From NCBI RefSeq assembly GCF_031624635.1, contig NZ_JAMQOQ010000001.1, positions 248,001 to 312,000 on the forward strand: a stretch of 64,000 nt of DNA, in the 5' to 3' direction. The notes under the pieces were generated by a model. The model was not told where the DNA came from. It did no database searches and saw only the letters and a list, made by a program, of their open reading frames with translations. Shown here piece after piece: positions 8,124-17,496 of the stretch. The stretch's first letter is position 1; each line of letters begins with the position of its first letter. Position numbers and translations under genes: made by a program. This DNA is from Halogeometricum sp. S3BR5-2 (GTDB lineage: Archaea > Halobacteriota > Halobacteria > Halobacteriales > Haloferacaceae).

Positions 8124-9369
8124 ATGTCTCAACGACACACGGAGGACACTTCGTCGGGCTCCCCGGCGGGTCGAGTTCTTCCAGGGCACGTTAGCCCACA
8201 TTACTGAATCAGAGATAGACGGTGTACGGATTTTCGACACGACGCTGCGCGACGGCGAGCAGTCGCCACGCACCTCGTTCAGCTACGAGGAGAAGCGCGA
8301 CATCGCGGCGACGCTGGACGAGATGGGGACGCACGTCATCGAGGCGGGCTTCCCGGTCAACTCGGACGCGGAGTTCGAGGCCGTCAGCGACATCGCCGCC
8401 GCCACGGACACGGACGTCTGTGGACTGGCCCGCGTCGTCGACAAGGACGTGGAGGCCGCCCTCGACGCGGGGGTGGAGTTGGTCCACGTCTTCGTCAGCA
8501 CCAGCGACGTGCAGTTGGCCGACTCGATGCACGCCTCCAAGGAGGAGGCCGTCGAGCGCGCCGTCGCGAGCGTCGAGCGCGTGAAAGAGGCGGGCGTCGA
8601 CGTCATGTTCTCGCCGATGGACGCCACCCGGACGGACGTGGAGTTCCTCGGGGAGATACTGTCGGCCGTCGACGACGCCGGCGTCGACTGGGTGAACATC
8701 CCGGACACCTGCGGCGTCGCGACGCCGACGCGCTTCGCGAGCCTCATCCGCGAGGTGCGAGAGCACACCGACGCGCACATCGACGTGCACGCCCACGACG
8801 ACTTCGGACTGGCCACCGCGAACGCCATGGCGGGCTTCGAGGCGGGCGCCGCGCAGGCGCAGGTGTCGGTCAACGGCATCGGCGAACGCGCGGGCAACGC
8901 CGCCTACGAAGAGGTCGTCATGTCCGCGGAGTCGCTGTACGACGTGGACACCGGAATCGACACGCAGCGCATCACCGAGCTCTCCCGTCTGGTCGAGGAG
9001 GCCAGCGACATCCCGACGCCGGCGAACAAGCCGGTGGTCGGGCGCAACGCCTTCAGCCACGAGAGCGGCATCCACGCCGCAGGCGTCATCGAGAACTCGG
9101 ACACGTTCGAGCCGGGGGTTATGACCCCCGAGATGGTCGGCGCCCAGCGGGAGTTCGTCCTCGGCAAGCACACCGGCGCTCACTCCGTCCGCAAGCGGTT
9201 GGAGGAGGCCGGGTTCACGCCGGACGATGACGAGGTCCGCGCGGTGACCCGCAAGGTCAAGGACTTCGGCGCGGAGAAAGAGCGCGTCACCGACGACGTG
9301 CTCACCCGGTTCGCCGGCGAAATCGGCGTCGACCACGAGGACGACGAGAACGAGGAGGTACGGGCCTGA
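8124..9369 (+). CDS. leuA: 2-isopropylmalate synthase (N-terminus apparently frameshifted)
   Basis: Catalyses condensation of acetyl-CoA with 2-oxoisovalerate, the first committed step to leucine; the homologous citramalate synthase is the alternative. The DRE-TIM barrel is clear: FDTTLRDGEQSPRTSF, VSVNGIGERAGNAAYEE, and FSHESGIHAAGV. The family N-terminus RRVEFFQGTLA is in the enzyme frame, but the only ATG placed correctly after the TATA box (8124) is in another frame and runs to TGA at 8205. Removing one base, for example from CCCC at 8161-8164, joins the ATG to RRVEFFQG. The enzyme frame itself is open back to a GTG at 8017, which lies upstream of the TATA box and encodes unlikely protein. 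The given coordinates therefore span a one-base discontinuity. ilvB follows after a long leader. Confidence 0.85.
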
Positions 9370-9401
9370 TGCCCCGCGCCCCGTTCGCTCACGACGGTGA
9401 G

Positions 9402-9422
9402 CCGCGGGTGCGCACCCCGCGG
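9402..9422. terminator. GC-rich hairpin after leuA
   Basis: CCGCGGG at 9402-9408 and CCCGCGG at 9416-9422 form a perfect 7-bp stem with a 7-nt loop about 35 bp after the leuA stop. No T-run follows, so it may be an mRNA-stabilising hairpin rather than a terminator. Confidence 0.35.
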
Positions 9423-9431
9423 CGCCGTCGC

Positions 9432-9465
9432 CGCAATCGTTGCGCGCCGCGAAACGTTCATTACG
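9432..9465 (+). promoter_or_regulatory. Putative promoter of the ilvB leader with inverted repeat
   Basis: CGCAA-TCG-TTGCG at 9432-9444 is an inverted repeat just before AACGTTCATTACG at 9453-9465. The same 13-mer occurs at 33550-33562 before the HemAT gene at a similar distance from an ATG, which supports it being a core promoter. Transcription would begin near the ATG of 9490. Confidence 0.5.
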
Positions 9466-9489
9466 TTCCGAGGAAATCGACCGAACAGG

Positions 9490-9600
9490 ATGCGACGACA
9501 GACGCGCGAACGGCCGCCCGCCTCCCCGGACGCGGAGTCGGGACGCCGCGCGGACGACGTGGTCGCGATTCGGTCGCTCGGTATCGTAGGGGCCGCCTAG
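9490..9600 (+). CDS. Putative ilvB leader peptide (36 codons)
   Basis: An ATG about 25 bp after the promoter-like element opens a 36-codon frame whose last 13 residues are VVAIRSLGIVGAA: six of them are valine, isoleucine or leucine. It precedes the branched-chain acetolactate synthase gene. Its stop codon lies inside a GC-rich hairpin. This is the layout of an attenuation-type leader peptide as known in bacterial ilv operons; archaeal use is inference. The peptide has no recognisable protein domain, and chance coding is not excluded. Confidence 0.45.
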   Translation: MRRQTRERPPASPDAESGRRADDVVAIRSLGIVGAA

Positions 9601-9605
9601 CCCCT
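9588..9605 (+). promoter_or_regulatory. Hairpin over the leader-peptide stop codon
   Basis: AGGGGC at 9588-9593 and GCCCCT at 9600-9605 form a perfect six-pair stem with a 6-nt loop. The TAG of the leader ORF (9598-9600) falls at the loop/stem border, so a terminating ribosome would open it. No U-run follows. Confidence 0.4.
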
Positions 9606-9695
9606 CACACCCCTCTCCTCACGACTGTCGATTCGCCCGGCGGGCGACCGCCGAGACCGAGAGATTCCACCACCCAGACGGCGAGCACACTCACG

Positions 9696-9776
9696 ATGGA
9701 GTTCCACGACCACGACCGCACACGCGACCGACGACCGCATCGAGCGACGACCAGACCGCACGGAGGCGACCGATGA
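9696..9776 (+). CDS. Mini-ORF overlapping the ilvB start
   Basis: ATG 9696 opens 26 codons rich in His, Asp and Arg (begins MEFHDHDRTR). Its TGA at 9774-9776 overlaps the ilvB ATG as ATGA, so ribosomes finishing it could restart on ilvB. No promoter is evident directly upstream. It may be a translational-coupling device; it may also be chance. Confidence 0.35.
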   Translation: MEFHDHDRTRDRRPHRATTRPHGGDR

Positions 9777-11560
9777 GCGAACCAGCGCCGCCGACGCGCG
9801 ACGACGAGGCCGACGGGGCGACCGACGCCGCCGAAGAGAGCGAACCGGAGTCGGAGTCGACCGACGCGACGCCGGTGACGACGGGCGCCTCCTCGGTCAT
9901 CCGCGCCCTGGAGAACGCCGGCGTCGAAGCCGCCTTCGGCGTGCAGGGCGGGGCCATCATGCCCATCTACGACGCGCTGTACGACTCCGATATCAGACAC
10001 GTTACGATGGCGCACGAGCAGGGCGCCGCGCACGCCGCGGACGCCTTCGGCGTCGTCCGGAGCGAACCGGGCGTCTGCCTCGCCACCTCGGGCCCCGGCG
10101 CGACGAACCTCGTCACGGGCATCGCGGACGCCAACATGGACTCCGACGGCGTCCTCGCCCTGACGGGACAGGTGCCCTCGGGGATGGTCGGCTCCGACGC
10201 GTTCCAGGAGACGGACACCATCGGCGTCACGACGCCCATCACGAAGCACAACTACTTCGCCGACGACGCCGACGCCGTCGGCGACACCGTCGGGGAGGCG
10301 TTCGCCCTCGCCGGCGAGGGCCGCCCCGGTCCGACGCTCGTCGACCTACCGAAGGACGTCACGCAGGGCGAGACGGACCGCGAACCCGGCCCGGCGGAGA
10401 CGCCGAAGACCACGACGCCGCAGACGGTTCCGGACGACGACGCCGTCGCCGCGGCGGCCCGCGCTATCGAGGACGCGGAGCGACCGCTCCTGCTCCTCGG
10501 CGGCGGGGTCATCAAGGCCGACGCCACCGAGGAGGCCCGCGAGTTCGCGCGCGACCTCGGTATCCCGGTCGTCACCACGATGCCGGGCATCGGCTCGTTC
10601 CCCGAGGACGAGGAACTCTGCCTCTCGTGGGCGGGGATGCACGGCACCGGCTACGCCAACATGGCCATCACGCACACCGACGTGCTGATAGCCGTCGGCA
10701 CGCGGTTCGACGACCGCCTGACCGGCGGCGTCGACACGTTCGCACCCGAGGCCGAAGTCGTCCACGTCGACATCGACCCCGCGGAGATATCGAAGAACGT
10801 CCACGCCGACTACCCGGTCGTCGGCGACGCGGGGACGGCGCTCGACGCGCTGTCGAGCGAAATCGCGGCCGACCCCGACGCCGAGGAGTGGCGCGAGCAG
10901 TGTCTGACGTGGAAGGAGGAGTACCCGATGGACTACGCGACGCCCGAGGACGAACCGCTGAAGCCGCAGTTCGTCGTCGAGTGTCTGGACGAGGCCACCT
11001 CCGACCGCGCCATCGTCACCTCCGGCGTCGGCCAGCACCAGATGTGGGCCGCGCAGTACTGGACGTTCACCGAACCGCGGACGTGGGTGTCCTCGCACGG
11101 CCTCGGCACGATGGGGTACGGGCTCCCCTCGGCCATCGGCGCGCGCCTCGCCGCCGAGGACGACCAGGAGGTCGTCTGCGTCGACGGCGACGGCTCGTTC
11201 CTGATGACGATTCAGGAGCTCTCCGTCGCGGTTCGGGAGGAGTTGGACATCACCGTCGCGGTGCTGAACAACGAGTACATCGGCATGGTGCGCCAGTGGC
11301 AGGACGCCTTCTTCGAGGGCCGACACATGGCCGCGGAGTACAACTGGTGTCCCGAGTTCGACAAACTGGCCGAAGCGTTCGGCGCGCGCGGCTGGCGCGT
11401 CGACGACTACGACGAAGTCGCCGACGCCGTCGAGGAGGCCATCGCGTACGACGGTCCCTCGGTCATCGACTTCCACATCGACCCGCGGGAGAACGTCTAC
11501 CCGATGGTCGCCTCGGGCGGCGCGAACGGCAAGTTCGCCCTCTCGGAGGACCAGCTATGA
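9773..11560 (+). CDS. ilvB: Acetolactate synthase large (catalytic) subunit
   Basis: A 595-residue ThDP enzyme that makes acetolactate or acetohydroxybutyrate for valine, leucine and isoleucine. After an acidic, disordered extension of about 38 residues come the Pyr domain (GGAIMPIYDAL, then HEQGAAHAADAFG with the catalytic Glu), the central domain (LLLLGGGVIKADA) and the ThDP-binding domain with GDGSFLMTIQEL and LNNEYIGMVRQWQ. The stop overlaps the ilvN start (ATGA), giving tight coupling of catalytic and regulatory subunits. It is preceded by the 400-bp leader containing two short ORFs. Confidence 0.95.
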   Translation: MSEPAPPTRDDEADGATDAAEESEPESESTDATPVTTGASSVIRALENAGVEAAFGVQGGAIMPIYDALYDSDIRHVTMAHEQGAAHAADAFGVVRSEPGVCLATSGPGATNLVTGIADANMDSDGVLALTGQVPSGMVGSDAFQETDTIGVTTPITKHNYFADDADAVGDTVGEAFALAGEGRPGPTLVDLPKDVTQGETDREPGPAETPKTTTPQTVPDDDAVAAAARAIEDAERPLLLLGGGVIKADATEEAREFARDLGIPVVTTMPGIGSFPEDEELCLSWAGMHGTGYANMAITHTDVLIAVGTRFDDRLTGGVDTFAPEAEVVHVDIDPAEISKNVHADYPVVGDAGTALDALSSEIAADPDAEEWREQCLTWKEEYPMDYATPEDEPLKPQFVVECLDEATSDRAIVTSGVGQHQMWAAQYWTFTEPRTWVSSHGLGTMGYGLPSAIGARLAAEDDQEVVCVDGDGSFLMTIQELSVAVREELDITVAVLNNEYIGMVRQWQDAFFEGRHMAAEYNWCPEFDKLAEAFGARGWRVDDYDEVADAVEEAIAYDGPSVIDFHIDPRENVYPMVASGGANGKFALSEDQL

Positions 11561-12246
11561 GCTCGGAGGACGACGACGCGAACGCGGACGAGGAGATTCC
11601 CAAGCACGGACTGCAGGGGCCGCACCCCGACGAACGGCCGCACCCGACGGGGCGGCGCAACTCGCAGGGCATCCGCATCGACCCGGAAGTCGAGGCGGAA
11701 CACCACCCCCGGCGGGCGGTCATCTCCGCCCTGGTCGAGGACGAACCCGGCGTGCTCTCGCGCGTCTCGGGGCTCGTCTCCCGGCGGCAGTTCAACATCG
11801 AGAGCCTCACCGTCGGTCCCACGACGGTCGACGGCCACTCGCGGCTCACGATGGTCGTCGAGGAACCCGACCCCGGCATCGACCAGATAGAGAAGCAACT
11901 CGCGAAGCTCAAGCCCGTCATCGCCGTCGGCGAACTCGACGACGACATGGTCCGGACCGAACTCGTCCTCCTGAAGGTGGAGGGCGAGGAACCCGACAAG
12001 GTCCACGCGGTCACGGACATGTACGAGGGCAAGACGCTCGACGCCGGCCCGCGGACCATCACGGTCCAACTCACCGGCGACGAACAGAAGATAGACGACG
12101 CCGTCGACGCGTTCCGGCAGTTCGGCATCATCGAGATAGCTCGGACGGGCCAGACCGCGCTGGCGCGCGGCGACAAGGCGACAGTGCCCGGAGAGGAACC
12201 CGGAACCTCCGGCGAACCGACCACACCGGCAAACTACGATGACTGA
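11557..12246 (+). CDS. ilvN: Acetolactate synthase small (regulatory) subunit
   Basis: A 229-residue protein with an N-terminal ACT domain ([20 protein letters not shown], then [14 protein letters not shown]) that should bind branched-chain amino acids for feedback control, followed by the second domain typical of the family ([18 protein letters not shown], then [17 protein letters not shown]). A roughly 45-residue acidic N-terminal extension is an addition relative to bacterial IlvN/IlvH. Its ATG overlaps the ilvB stop by 4 nt and its end overlaps ilvC by 8 nt, so the three genes are one transcription unit. Confidence 0.95.
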   Translation: MSSEDDDANADEEIPKHGLQGPHPDERPHPTGRRNSQGIRIDPEVEAEHHPRRAVISALVEDEPGVLSRVSGLVSRRQFNIESLTVGPTTVDGHSRLTMVVEEPDPGIDQIEKQLAKLKPVIAVGELDDDMVRTELVLLKVEGEEPDKVHAVTDMYEGKTLDAGPRTITVQLTGDEQKIDDAVDAFRQFGIIEIARTGQTALARGDKATVPGEEPGTSGEPTTPANYDD

Positions 12247-13288
12247 CGACGAACTCAACACCGAGGTATACTACGACGACGACGCGGACCGCTCGAAGAT
12301 AGACGACAAGACGGTAGCCGTCATCGGCTACGGCAGTCAGGGCCACGCCCACGCGCAGAACCTCGCCGACAGCGGGGTCGACGTGGTCGTCGGCCTGCGC
12401 GAGAGTTCTTCCTCGCGCGCCGCCGCCGAGGAGGACGGCCTCCGCGTGGAGACGCCCGTCGACGCCGCCTCCGAGGCTGACATCGTCTCCGTGCTCGTCC
12501 CCGACACCGTCCAACCGGCGGTGTTCGAGGACATCAAAGGGGAACTCGACGAGGGCGACACGCTCCAGTTCGCCCACGGGTTCAACATCCACTACAACCA
12601 GATTCGTCCGCCGGAGGACGTCGACGTGACGATGGTCGCGCCGAAGTCGCCCGGTCACCTCGTCCGCCGCAACTACGAGGCCGACCAGGGGACGCCCGGC
12701 CTCATCGCCGTCTACCAGGACGTGAGCGGCGAGGCGAAGGAGGAGTCGCTGGCGTACTCGCACGCCATCGGCTGCACCCGCGCGGGCGTCATCGAGACGA
12801 CGTTCCAGGAAGAAGTCGAGACCGACCTGTTCGGCGAACAGGTCGTCCTCTGCGGCGGCGTCACCTCCCTCGTGAAGCAGGGCTTCGAGACGCTCGTCGA
12901 CGCGGGCTACTCCCCGGAGATGGCCTACTTCGAGTGTCTGAACGAACTGAAGCTCATCGTCGACCTGATGTACGAGGACGGCCTCGGCGGGATGTGGGAC
13001 TCCGTCTCCGACACCGCCGAGTACGGCGGGCTGACGCGCGGCGACCGCGTGGTCGACGACCACGCCCGCGAGAACATGGAGGAGATACTGGAGGAGGTCC
13101 AGAACGGCACGTTCGCCCGCGAGTGGATCGCGGAGAACCAGGCCGGCCGGCCGTCCTACACCCAGTTGAAGGACCGCGAGGAGAACCACCACGTCGAGCA
13201 GGTCGGCGCCCCCCTGCGGGACCTGTTCGCGTGGGGCGACGAGGAAGGCGAAGAGGAGGAGGCCGCCGAGGCGCCGGCGGACGACTGA
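12239..13288 (+). CDS. ilvC: Ketol-acid reductoisomerase (class I)
   Basis: A 349-residue NADPH/Mg-dependent enzyme that rearranges and reduces acetolactate. The Rossmann motif [19 protein letters not shown] is followed by the cofactor-selecting [11 protein letters not shown] loop, and the C-terminal helical domain carries the metal ligands around [19 protein letters not shown] and '[19 protein letters not shown]'. The end is extended by an acidic tail of about 20 residues. The start overlaps ilvN by 8 nt. Confidence 0.96.
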   Translation: MTDDELNTEVYYDDDADRSKIDDKTVAVIGYGSQGHAHAQNLADSGVDVVVGLRESSSSRAAAEEDGLRVETPVDAASEADIVSVLVPDTVQPAVFEDIKGELDEGDTLQFAHGFNIHYNQIRPPEDVDVTMVAPKSPGHLVRRNYEADQGTPGLIAVYQDVSGEAKEESLAYSHAIGCTRAGVIETTFQEEVETDLFGEQVVLCGGVTSLVKQGFETLVDAGYSPEMAYFECLNELKLIVDLMYEDGLGGMWDSVSDTAEYGGLTRGDRVVDDHARENMEEILEEVQNGTFAREWIAENQAGRPSYTQLKDREENHHVEQVGAPLRDLFAWGDEEGEEEEAAEAPADD

Positions 13289-13304
13289 GCGCGAGGGAGA
13301 TACC

Positions 13305-13565
13305 ATGACAGACACAGACGAGACCGAATCCGAGAACGAAAGCACGATGGCGACCGTCAGCCACACCCATCCGCACACCGACGAGACGTTCGGCGGCGTC
13401 TACCGACGCGGCCCGGCCGTCGCGGACGGGGGCGAGGCGGCGGCGCGGACGCGAGCGGAGGAGACGGGGATGGAGAGCGTCGACCACACCCCGCGCGAGG
13501 GCGACGACGTCGAGGAGGTATGGACGCGCGGTCCCGACGACGGCGACGGTGATGTAGATGAGTGA
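13305..13565 (+). CDS. Small acidic protein between ilvC and leuC
   Basis: An 86-residue acidic protein with the conserved-looking motif [16 protein letters not shown] and a later '[19 protein letters not shown]'. It begins 16 bp after ilvC and overlaps the leuC start by 8 nt, so it is co-translated within the operon. I recall similar small proteins at this site in other haloarchaea, without known function. A role as an assembly or stability factor for the neighbouring iron-sulfur isomerase is a guess only. Confidence 0.7.
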   Translation: MTDTDETESENESTMATVSHTHPHTDETFGGVYRRGPAVADGGEAAARTRAEETGMESVDHTPREGDDVEEVWTRGPDDGDGDVDE

Positions 13566-14979
13566 GGGAACGCTGTACGACAAGGTGTGGGACGAGCACG
13601 CGGTGACGACGCTACCGACGGGGCAGACCCAACTGTTCGTCGGCCTGCACCTCATCCACGAGGTGACGAGTCCGCAGGCGTTCGGGATGCTGCGCGAACG
13701 CGACATGGAGGTCGCGTTCCCCGAACGGACGCACGCGACGGTCGACCACATCGTCCCGACGGCGGACCAGTCGCGGCCCTACGCCGACGACGCCGCCGAG
13801 GAGATGATGAGCGAACTGGAGGAGAACGTCCGCGCGGCGGGCATCAACTTCTCCGACCCGACGACGGGCGACCAGGGTATCGTCCACGTCATCGGGCCCG
13901 AGCAGGGACTCACCCAACCCGGAATGACCATCGTCTGCGGCGACAGCCACACCTCGACGCACGGCGCGTTCGGCGCGCTGGCGTTCGGCATCGGCACCTC
14001 GCAGATACGCGACGTGCTGGCCACCGGCTGCATCGCCATGGAGAAACAGAAGGTCCGAAAGATAGAGGTCACGGGCGAACTCGGCGACGGCGTCGAGGCG
14101 AAGGACGTCATCCTCGAAATCATCCGCAGGCTCGGCACCGACGGCGGCGTCGGCTACGTCTACGAGTACGCGGGCGAGGCCATCGAGAGCCTCGGGATGG
14201 AGGGGCGGATGTCCATCTGTAACATGTCCATCGAGGGCGGCGCCCGCGCGGGCTACGTCAACCCCGACGAGACCACCTACGAGTGGCTCGCGGAGACGGA
14301 CGCGTTCCGCGACGACCCCGAGAAGTTCGAGCGACTGAAACCGTACTGGGAGTCCATCCGCTCCGAGGCGGACGCCGAGTACGACGACGTGGTCACCATC
14401 GACGGCGACGAACTCGAACCCGTCGTCACGTGGGGGACCACGCCGGGACAGGGCGTCGGCATCACGCAACCGATTCCGGCGCCGGAGGACCTCCCGGAGG
14501 ACAAACGCGACACCGCGCGGCGCGCGCAGGAGCACATGCGCGTGACGCCCGGCGAGACGATGCAGGGCTACCCCATCGACGTGGCGTTCCTCGGGTCGTG
14601 CACGAACGCGCGCCTCGCGGACCTGCGCCGCGCGGCCCGTCTCGTGAAGGGCCGGCAGGTGCACGAGGACGTCCGCGCGATGGTCGTCCCCGGCAGCCAA
14701 CGCGTGCAGGAGGCCGCCGAGGAAGAGGGGCTGAAGGACATCTTCGAGGCGGCCGGCTTCGAGTGGCGCAACGCCGGATGTTCGATGTGCCTCGGGATGA
14801 ACGAGGACCAACTGGAGGGCGACGAGGCCTGCGCCTCCTCCTCCAATCGGAACTTCGTCGGCCGGCAGGGCTCGAAGGACGGTCGGACCGTCCTGATGAA
14901 CCCGCGGATGGTCGCCGCCGCGGCCATCAACGGCGAAGTGACGGACGTGCGCGAGATGAAGGAGGTGAACGTCGCATGA
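13558..14979 (+). CDS. leuC: 3-isopropylmalate dehydratase large subunit
   Basis: A 473-residue aconitase-family subunit that interconverts 2- and 3-isopropylmalate. The [4Fe-4S] ligands are visible in [17 protein letters not shown] and [15 protein letters not shown]. Other family signatures are [20 protein letters not shown] and [12 protein letters not shown]. It overlaps the small upstream gene by 8 nt and leuD by 4 nt. Partner: LeuD. Confidence 0.96.
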   Translation: MSEGTLYDKVWDEHAVTTLPTGQTQLFVGLHLIHEVTSPQAFGMLRERDMEVAFPERTHATVDHIVPTADQSRPYADDAAEEMMSELEENVRAAGINFSDPTTGDQGIVHVIGPEQGLTQPGMTIVCGDSHTSTHGAFGALAFGIGTSQIRDVLATGCIAMEKQKVRKIEVTGELGDGVEAKDVILEIIRRLGTDGGVGYVYEYAGEAIESLGMEGRMSICNMSIEGGARAGYVNPDETTYEWLAETDAFRDDPEKFERLKPYWESIRSEADAEYDDVVTIDGDELEPVVTWGTTPGQGVGITQPIPAPEDLPEDKRDTARRAQEHMRVTPGETMQGYPIDVAFLGSCTNARLADLRRAARLVKGRQVHEDVRAMVVPGSQRVQEAAEEEGLKDIFEAAGFEWRNAGCSMCLGMNEDQLEGDEACASSSNRNFVGRQGSKDGRTVLMNPRMVAAAAINGEVTDVREMKEVNVA

Positions 14980-15596
14980 GTTCGGGAACCGACCAAATCC
15001 CGGAGGTCGACTACGTGTCGGGGACGGGCATCCCCATCCCCGGCAACGACATCGACACCGACCAGATCATCCCGGCGCGGTTCATGAAGGTGGTCACGTT
15101 CGACGGCCTCGGCCAGTTCGCCTTCTTCGACCTGCGGTTCGACGACGACGACGAGCCCAAAGAACATCCGATGAACGAGGACCGCTTCAAGGAGTCCTCG
15201 GTGATGGTCGTCAACGCCAACTTCGGCTGCGGGTCCTCGCGCGAACACGCCCCGCAGGCGCTGATGCGCTGGGGTATCGACGCCATCGTCGGCGAGTCGT
15301 TCGCGGAAATCTTCGCGGGCAACTGCCTCGCCCTCGGGATTCCGACGGTCACCGCCGACCACGAGACCATCTCCGACTTACAGGAGTGGGTCGAGGAGAA
15401 CCCCCACGGCGAGATAGACGTGGACATCGAGGCCGAAACCGTCACCTACGGCGGGACGACGGTCGACGTGACCGTCGACGACGCCCAGCGGAAGGCGCTC
15501 GTCGACGGCGTCTGGGACACCACGGCGCTGATGAAATCGAACGCGGGCGCCGTCCGCGAGAAAGCAGACTCCCTGCCGTACATCGCCGATGACTGA
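14976..15596 (+). CDS. leuD: 3-isopropylmalate dehydratase small subunit
   Basis: A 206-residue swivel-domain subunit. Signature sequences are [30 protein letters not shown] and [17 protein letters not shown]. It pairs with LeuC. The ATG overlaps the leuC stop as ATGA, and the gene overlaps leuB by 8 nt. Confidence 0.96.
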   Translation: MSSGTDQIPEVDYVSGTGIPIPGNDIDTDQIIPARFMKVVTFDGLGQFAFFDLRFDDDDEPKEHPMNEDRFKESSVMVVNANFGCGSSREHAPQALMRWGIDAIVGESFAEIFAGNCLALGIPTVTADHETISDLQEWVEENPHGEIDVDIEAETVTYGGTTVDVTVDDAQRKALVDGVWDTTALMKSNAGAVREKADSLPYIADD

Positions 15597-16557
15597 GGAG
15601 ATAGTCGTCGTCGAGGGCGACGGCATCGGAAAAGAGGTCGTCCCCGCGGCCGTGTCGGTCTTGGAGGCCGTCGGCGACTTCGAGTTCGTCCGCCACGACG
15701 CGGGCGACGCCGTGAAGGAGGAGACGGGCGAGGCGCTCCCCCGAGAGACGTACGACGCCGTCGCCGCGGCGGACGCGACGCTGTTCGGCGCCGCGGGCGA
15801 GACGGCCGCGGACGTCATCCTCCCCCTCCGGACGGCGGTGGAGTCGTTCGTGAACGTGCGCCCCGCGCGGGCGTACCCCGGCGTGGACGCCCTCCGGCCG
15901 GAGACGGACATCGTCTTCCTGCGGGAGAACACCGAGGGCGTCTACTCGGGCCACGAGGACCGACTCTCCGACGACCTCTCGACGCTGACGCGCGTCGTCA
16001 CCACCTCCGCCTCCGAGCGACTCGCGGAGTTCGCCTGCGACTACGCGCCCGAGGGCTTCCACGTCGCGCACAAGGCGAACGTGATGCGCGAGACCGACGG
16101 AAGATTCCGCGACGCCGTCACCGGCGTCGCCGACGAGAAGGGCGTCGAGACGGAGGAGGTGCTGATGGACGCGTTCGCCACGCACGTCTGTCTGGACCCC
16201 GAGCAGTTCGACGTGGTCGTCTGCCCGAACCTCGCGGGCGACGTCCTCTCGGACCTCGCCGCCGGCCTCGTCGGCGGCCTCGGTCTGCTTCCGTCCGCCA
16301 ACATCGGGTCGGACAACGCCCTCTTCGAACCGGTTCACGGGACCGCCCCGGACATCGCGGGCGAGGGCGTCGCCAACCCCTCGGCGACGATTCTCTCGGC
16401 GGCGATGCTGTTGGAGCACCTCGGCTACGACGAGGAGGGGACGGCCGTGCGCGAGGCCGTCGAGTCGACGCTGTCCGACGGACCGCGCACGCCGGACCTC
16501 GGCGGCGACGCGTCCACCGAGGACGTGACCGAAGCGATCATCGACGAACTCGACTGA
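15589..16557 (+). CDS. leuB: 3-isopropylmalate dehydrogenase
   Basis: A 322-residue decarboxylating dehydrogenase that oxidises 3-isopropylmalate to 2-oxoisocaproate. Visible signatures: [16 protein letters not shown] at the start, [13 protein letters not shown] near residue 105, and [17 protein letters not shown] with the metal-binding Asp residues near residue 220, then [18 protein letters not shown]. It closes the leucine operon. Isocitrate- or homoisocitrate-dehydrogenase relatives are excluded by context. Confidence 0.94.
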   Translation: MTEEIVVVEGDGIGKEVVPAAVSVLEAVGDFEFVRHDAGDAVKEETGEALPRETYDAVAAADATLFGAAGETAADVILPLRTAVESFVNVRPARAYPGVDALRPETDIVFLRENTEGVYSGHEDRLSDDLSTLTRVVTTSASERLAEFACDYAPEGFHVAHKANVMRETDGRFRDAVTGVADEKGVETEEVLMDAFATHVCLDPEQFDVVVCPNLAGDVLSDLAAGLVGGLGLLPSANIGSDNALFEPVHGTAPDIAGEGVANPSATILSAAMLLEHLGYDEEGTAVREAVESTLSDGPRTPDLGGDASTEDVTEAIIDELD

Positions 16558-16731
16558 ACGCGGCCCCCACGGCCGCGGCTTCTTCCGATATCCGACCGCG
16601 CGGAGCGACGCGTCCGGCGGACGCCTGCGCGTTCCTACTCGGATACTCGGGAAAGCGTGCAGGACCGAACGATTCTCGAACACAAACAATTAACAACGGA
16701 CAGGGACTACTCCCGAATACGACTGACGCCT

Positions 16732-17496
16732 ATGTTACCCGCAGAGCGAAAAAGACGAATCGTGGAACTCGTCTCGGCGGACGACGGGCGGTCCGTGGAG
16801 GGTCTCGCCGAGGAACTCGGTTACTCGAAGGCCACCATCCGTCGTGACCTCCGGGAACTGGAGGACCGCGGACTCGTCGAACGATCACACGGCGGCGCGG
16901 TGCCGGTCACCACCGTCGGGGAGGAGCAGACGTACGGACAGAAGGAGGTGCAGAACCTCGACGGAAAGCGGGCCATCGCGGCCCGTGCCGTCGAGGAGAT
17001 AACCGACGGACAGGTCGTCTTCTTCGACGCCGGTACGACCACGATGGAGGTGGCGACGCAGGCGCCGAAGGACGGGTCGATGCTGGCCGTGACGAACTCC
17101 CCGCGCCTCGCCGTCGAACTCGGCAAGGAGGACAACGACGTGAAACTCACCGGCGGGACGCTCCGCAGTCGGACGCGGGCGCTCGTCGGACCGACCGCGG
17201 AGTCGTTCATGGAGCGGACGAACTTCGACCTCCTCTTCCTCGGGACGAACGCCATCGACGCCGAGGGGGGGCTGACGACGCCGAACGAGGACGAGGCGCG
17301 GATGAAACAGCTGATGACCGAGAAGGCGACGCGCGTCGTCCTCGTCGCCGACACGACGAAAGTGGGCAAGCGCTCGTTCGTGAAGTTCGCGGACGTAGCG
17401 GACGTGGACGTGTTCATCACCGACGGCGAACTCCCCGCGCGGGAGCGGCGGGCGTTCGAGAACGAGGGCGTCACCGTCGTGGAGGTGGGGGCGTGA
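16732..17496 (+). CDS. glpR: DeoR/GlpR-type sugar-metabolism repressor
   Basis: A 254-residue DeoR-family regulator. The N-terminal winged helix contains MLPAERKRRIVELVS and the recognition region YSKATIRRDLRELEDRGLV; the C-terminal sugar-phosphate sensor contains FFDAGTTTMEVATQ and LTGGTLRSRTRALVGP. In Haloferax volcanii GlpR represses fructose and glucose kinase genes (established). It overlaps pfkB by 4 nt (GTGA), so it probably controls its own operon. ATG 16732 is chosen because upstream in-frame codons do not match the family. Confidence 0.92.
   Translation: MLPAERKRRIVELVSADDGRSVEGLAEELGYSKATIRRDLRELEDRGLVERSHGGAVPVTTVGEEQTYGQKEVQNLDGKRAIAARAVEEITDGQVVFFDAGTTTMEVATQAPKDGSMLAVTNSPRLAVELGKEDNDVKLTGGTLRSRTRALVGPTAESFMERTNFDLLFLGTNAIDAEGGLTTPNEDEARMKQLMTEKATRVVLVADTTKVGKRSFVKFADVADVDVFITDGELPARERRAFENEGVTVVEVGA

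Noticed and set aside
9369-9695. 135-codon frame covering the whole leuA-ilvB gap
   Set aside because: Arg/Pro-rich shadow composition; only its last 26 codons, with their own ATG and ATGA overlap, are of interest.
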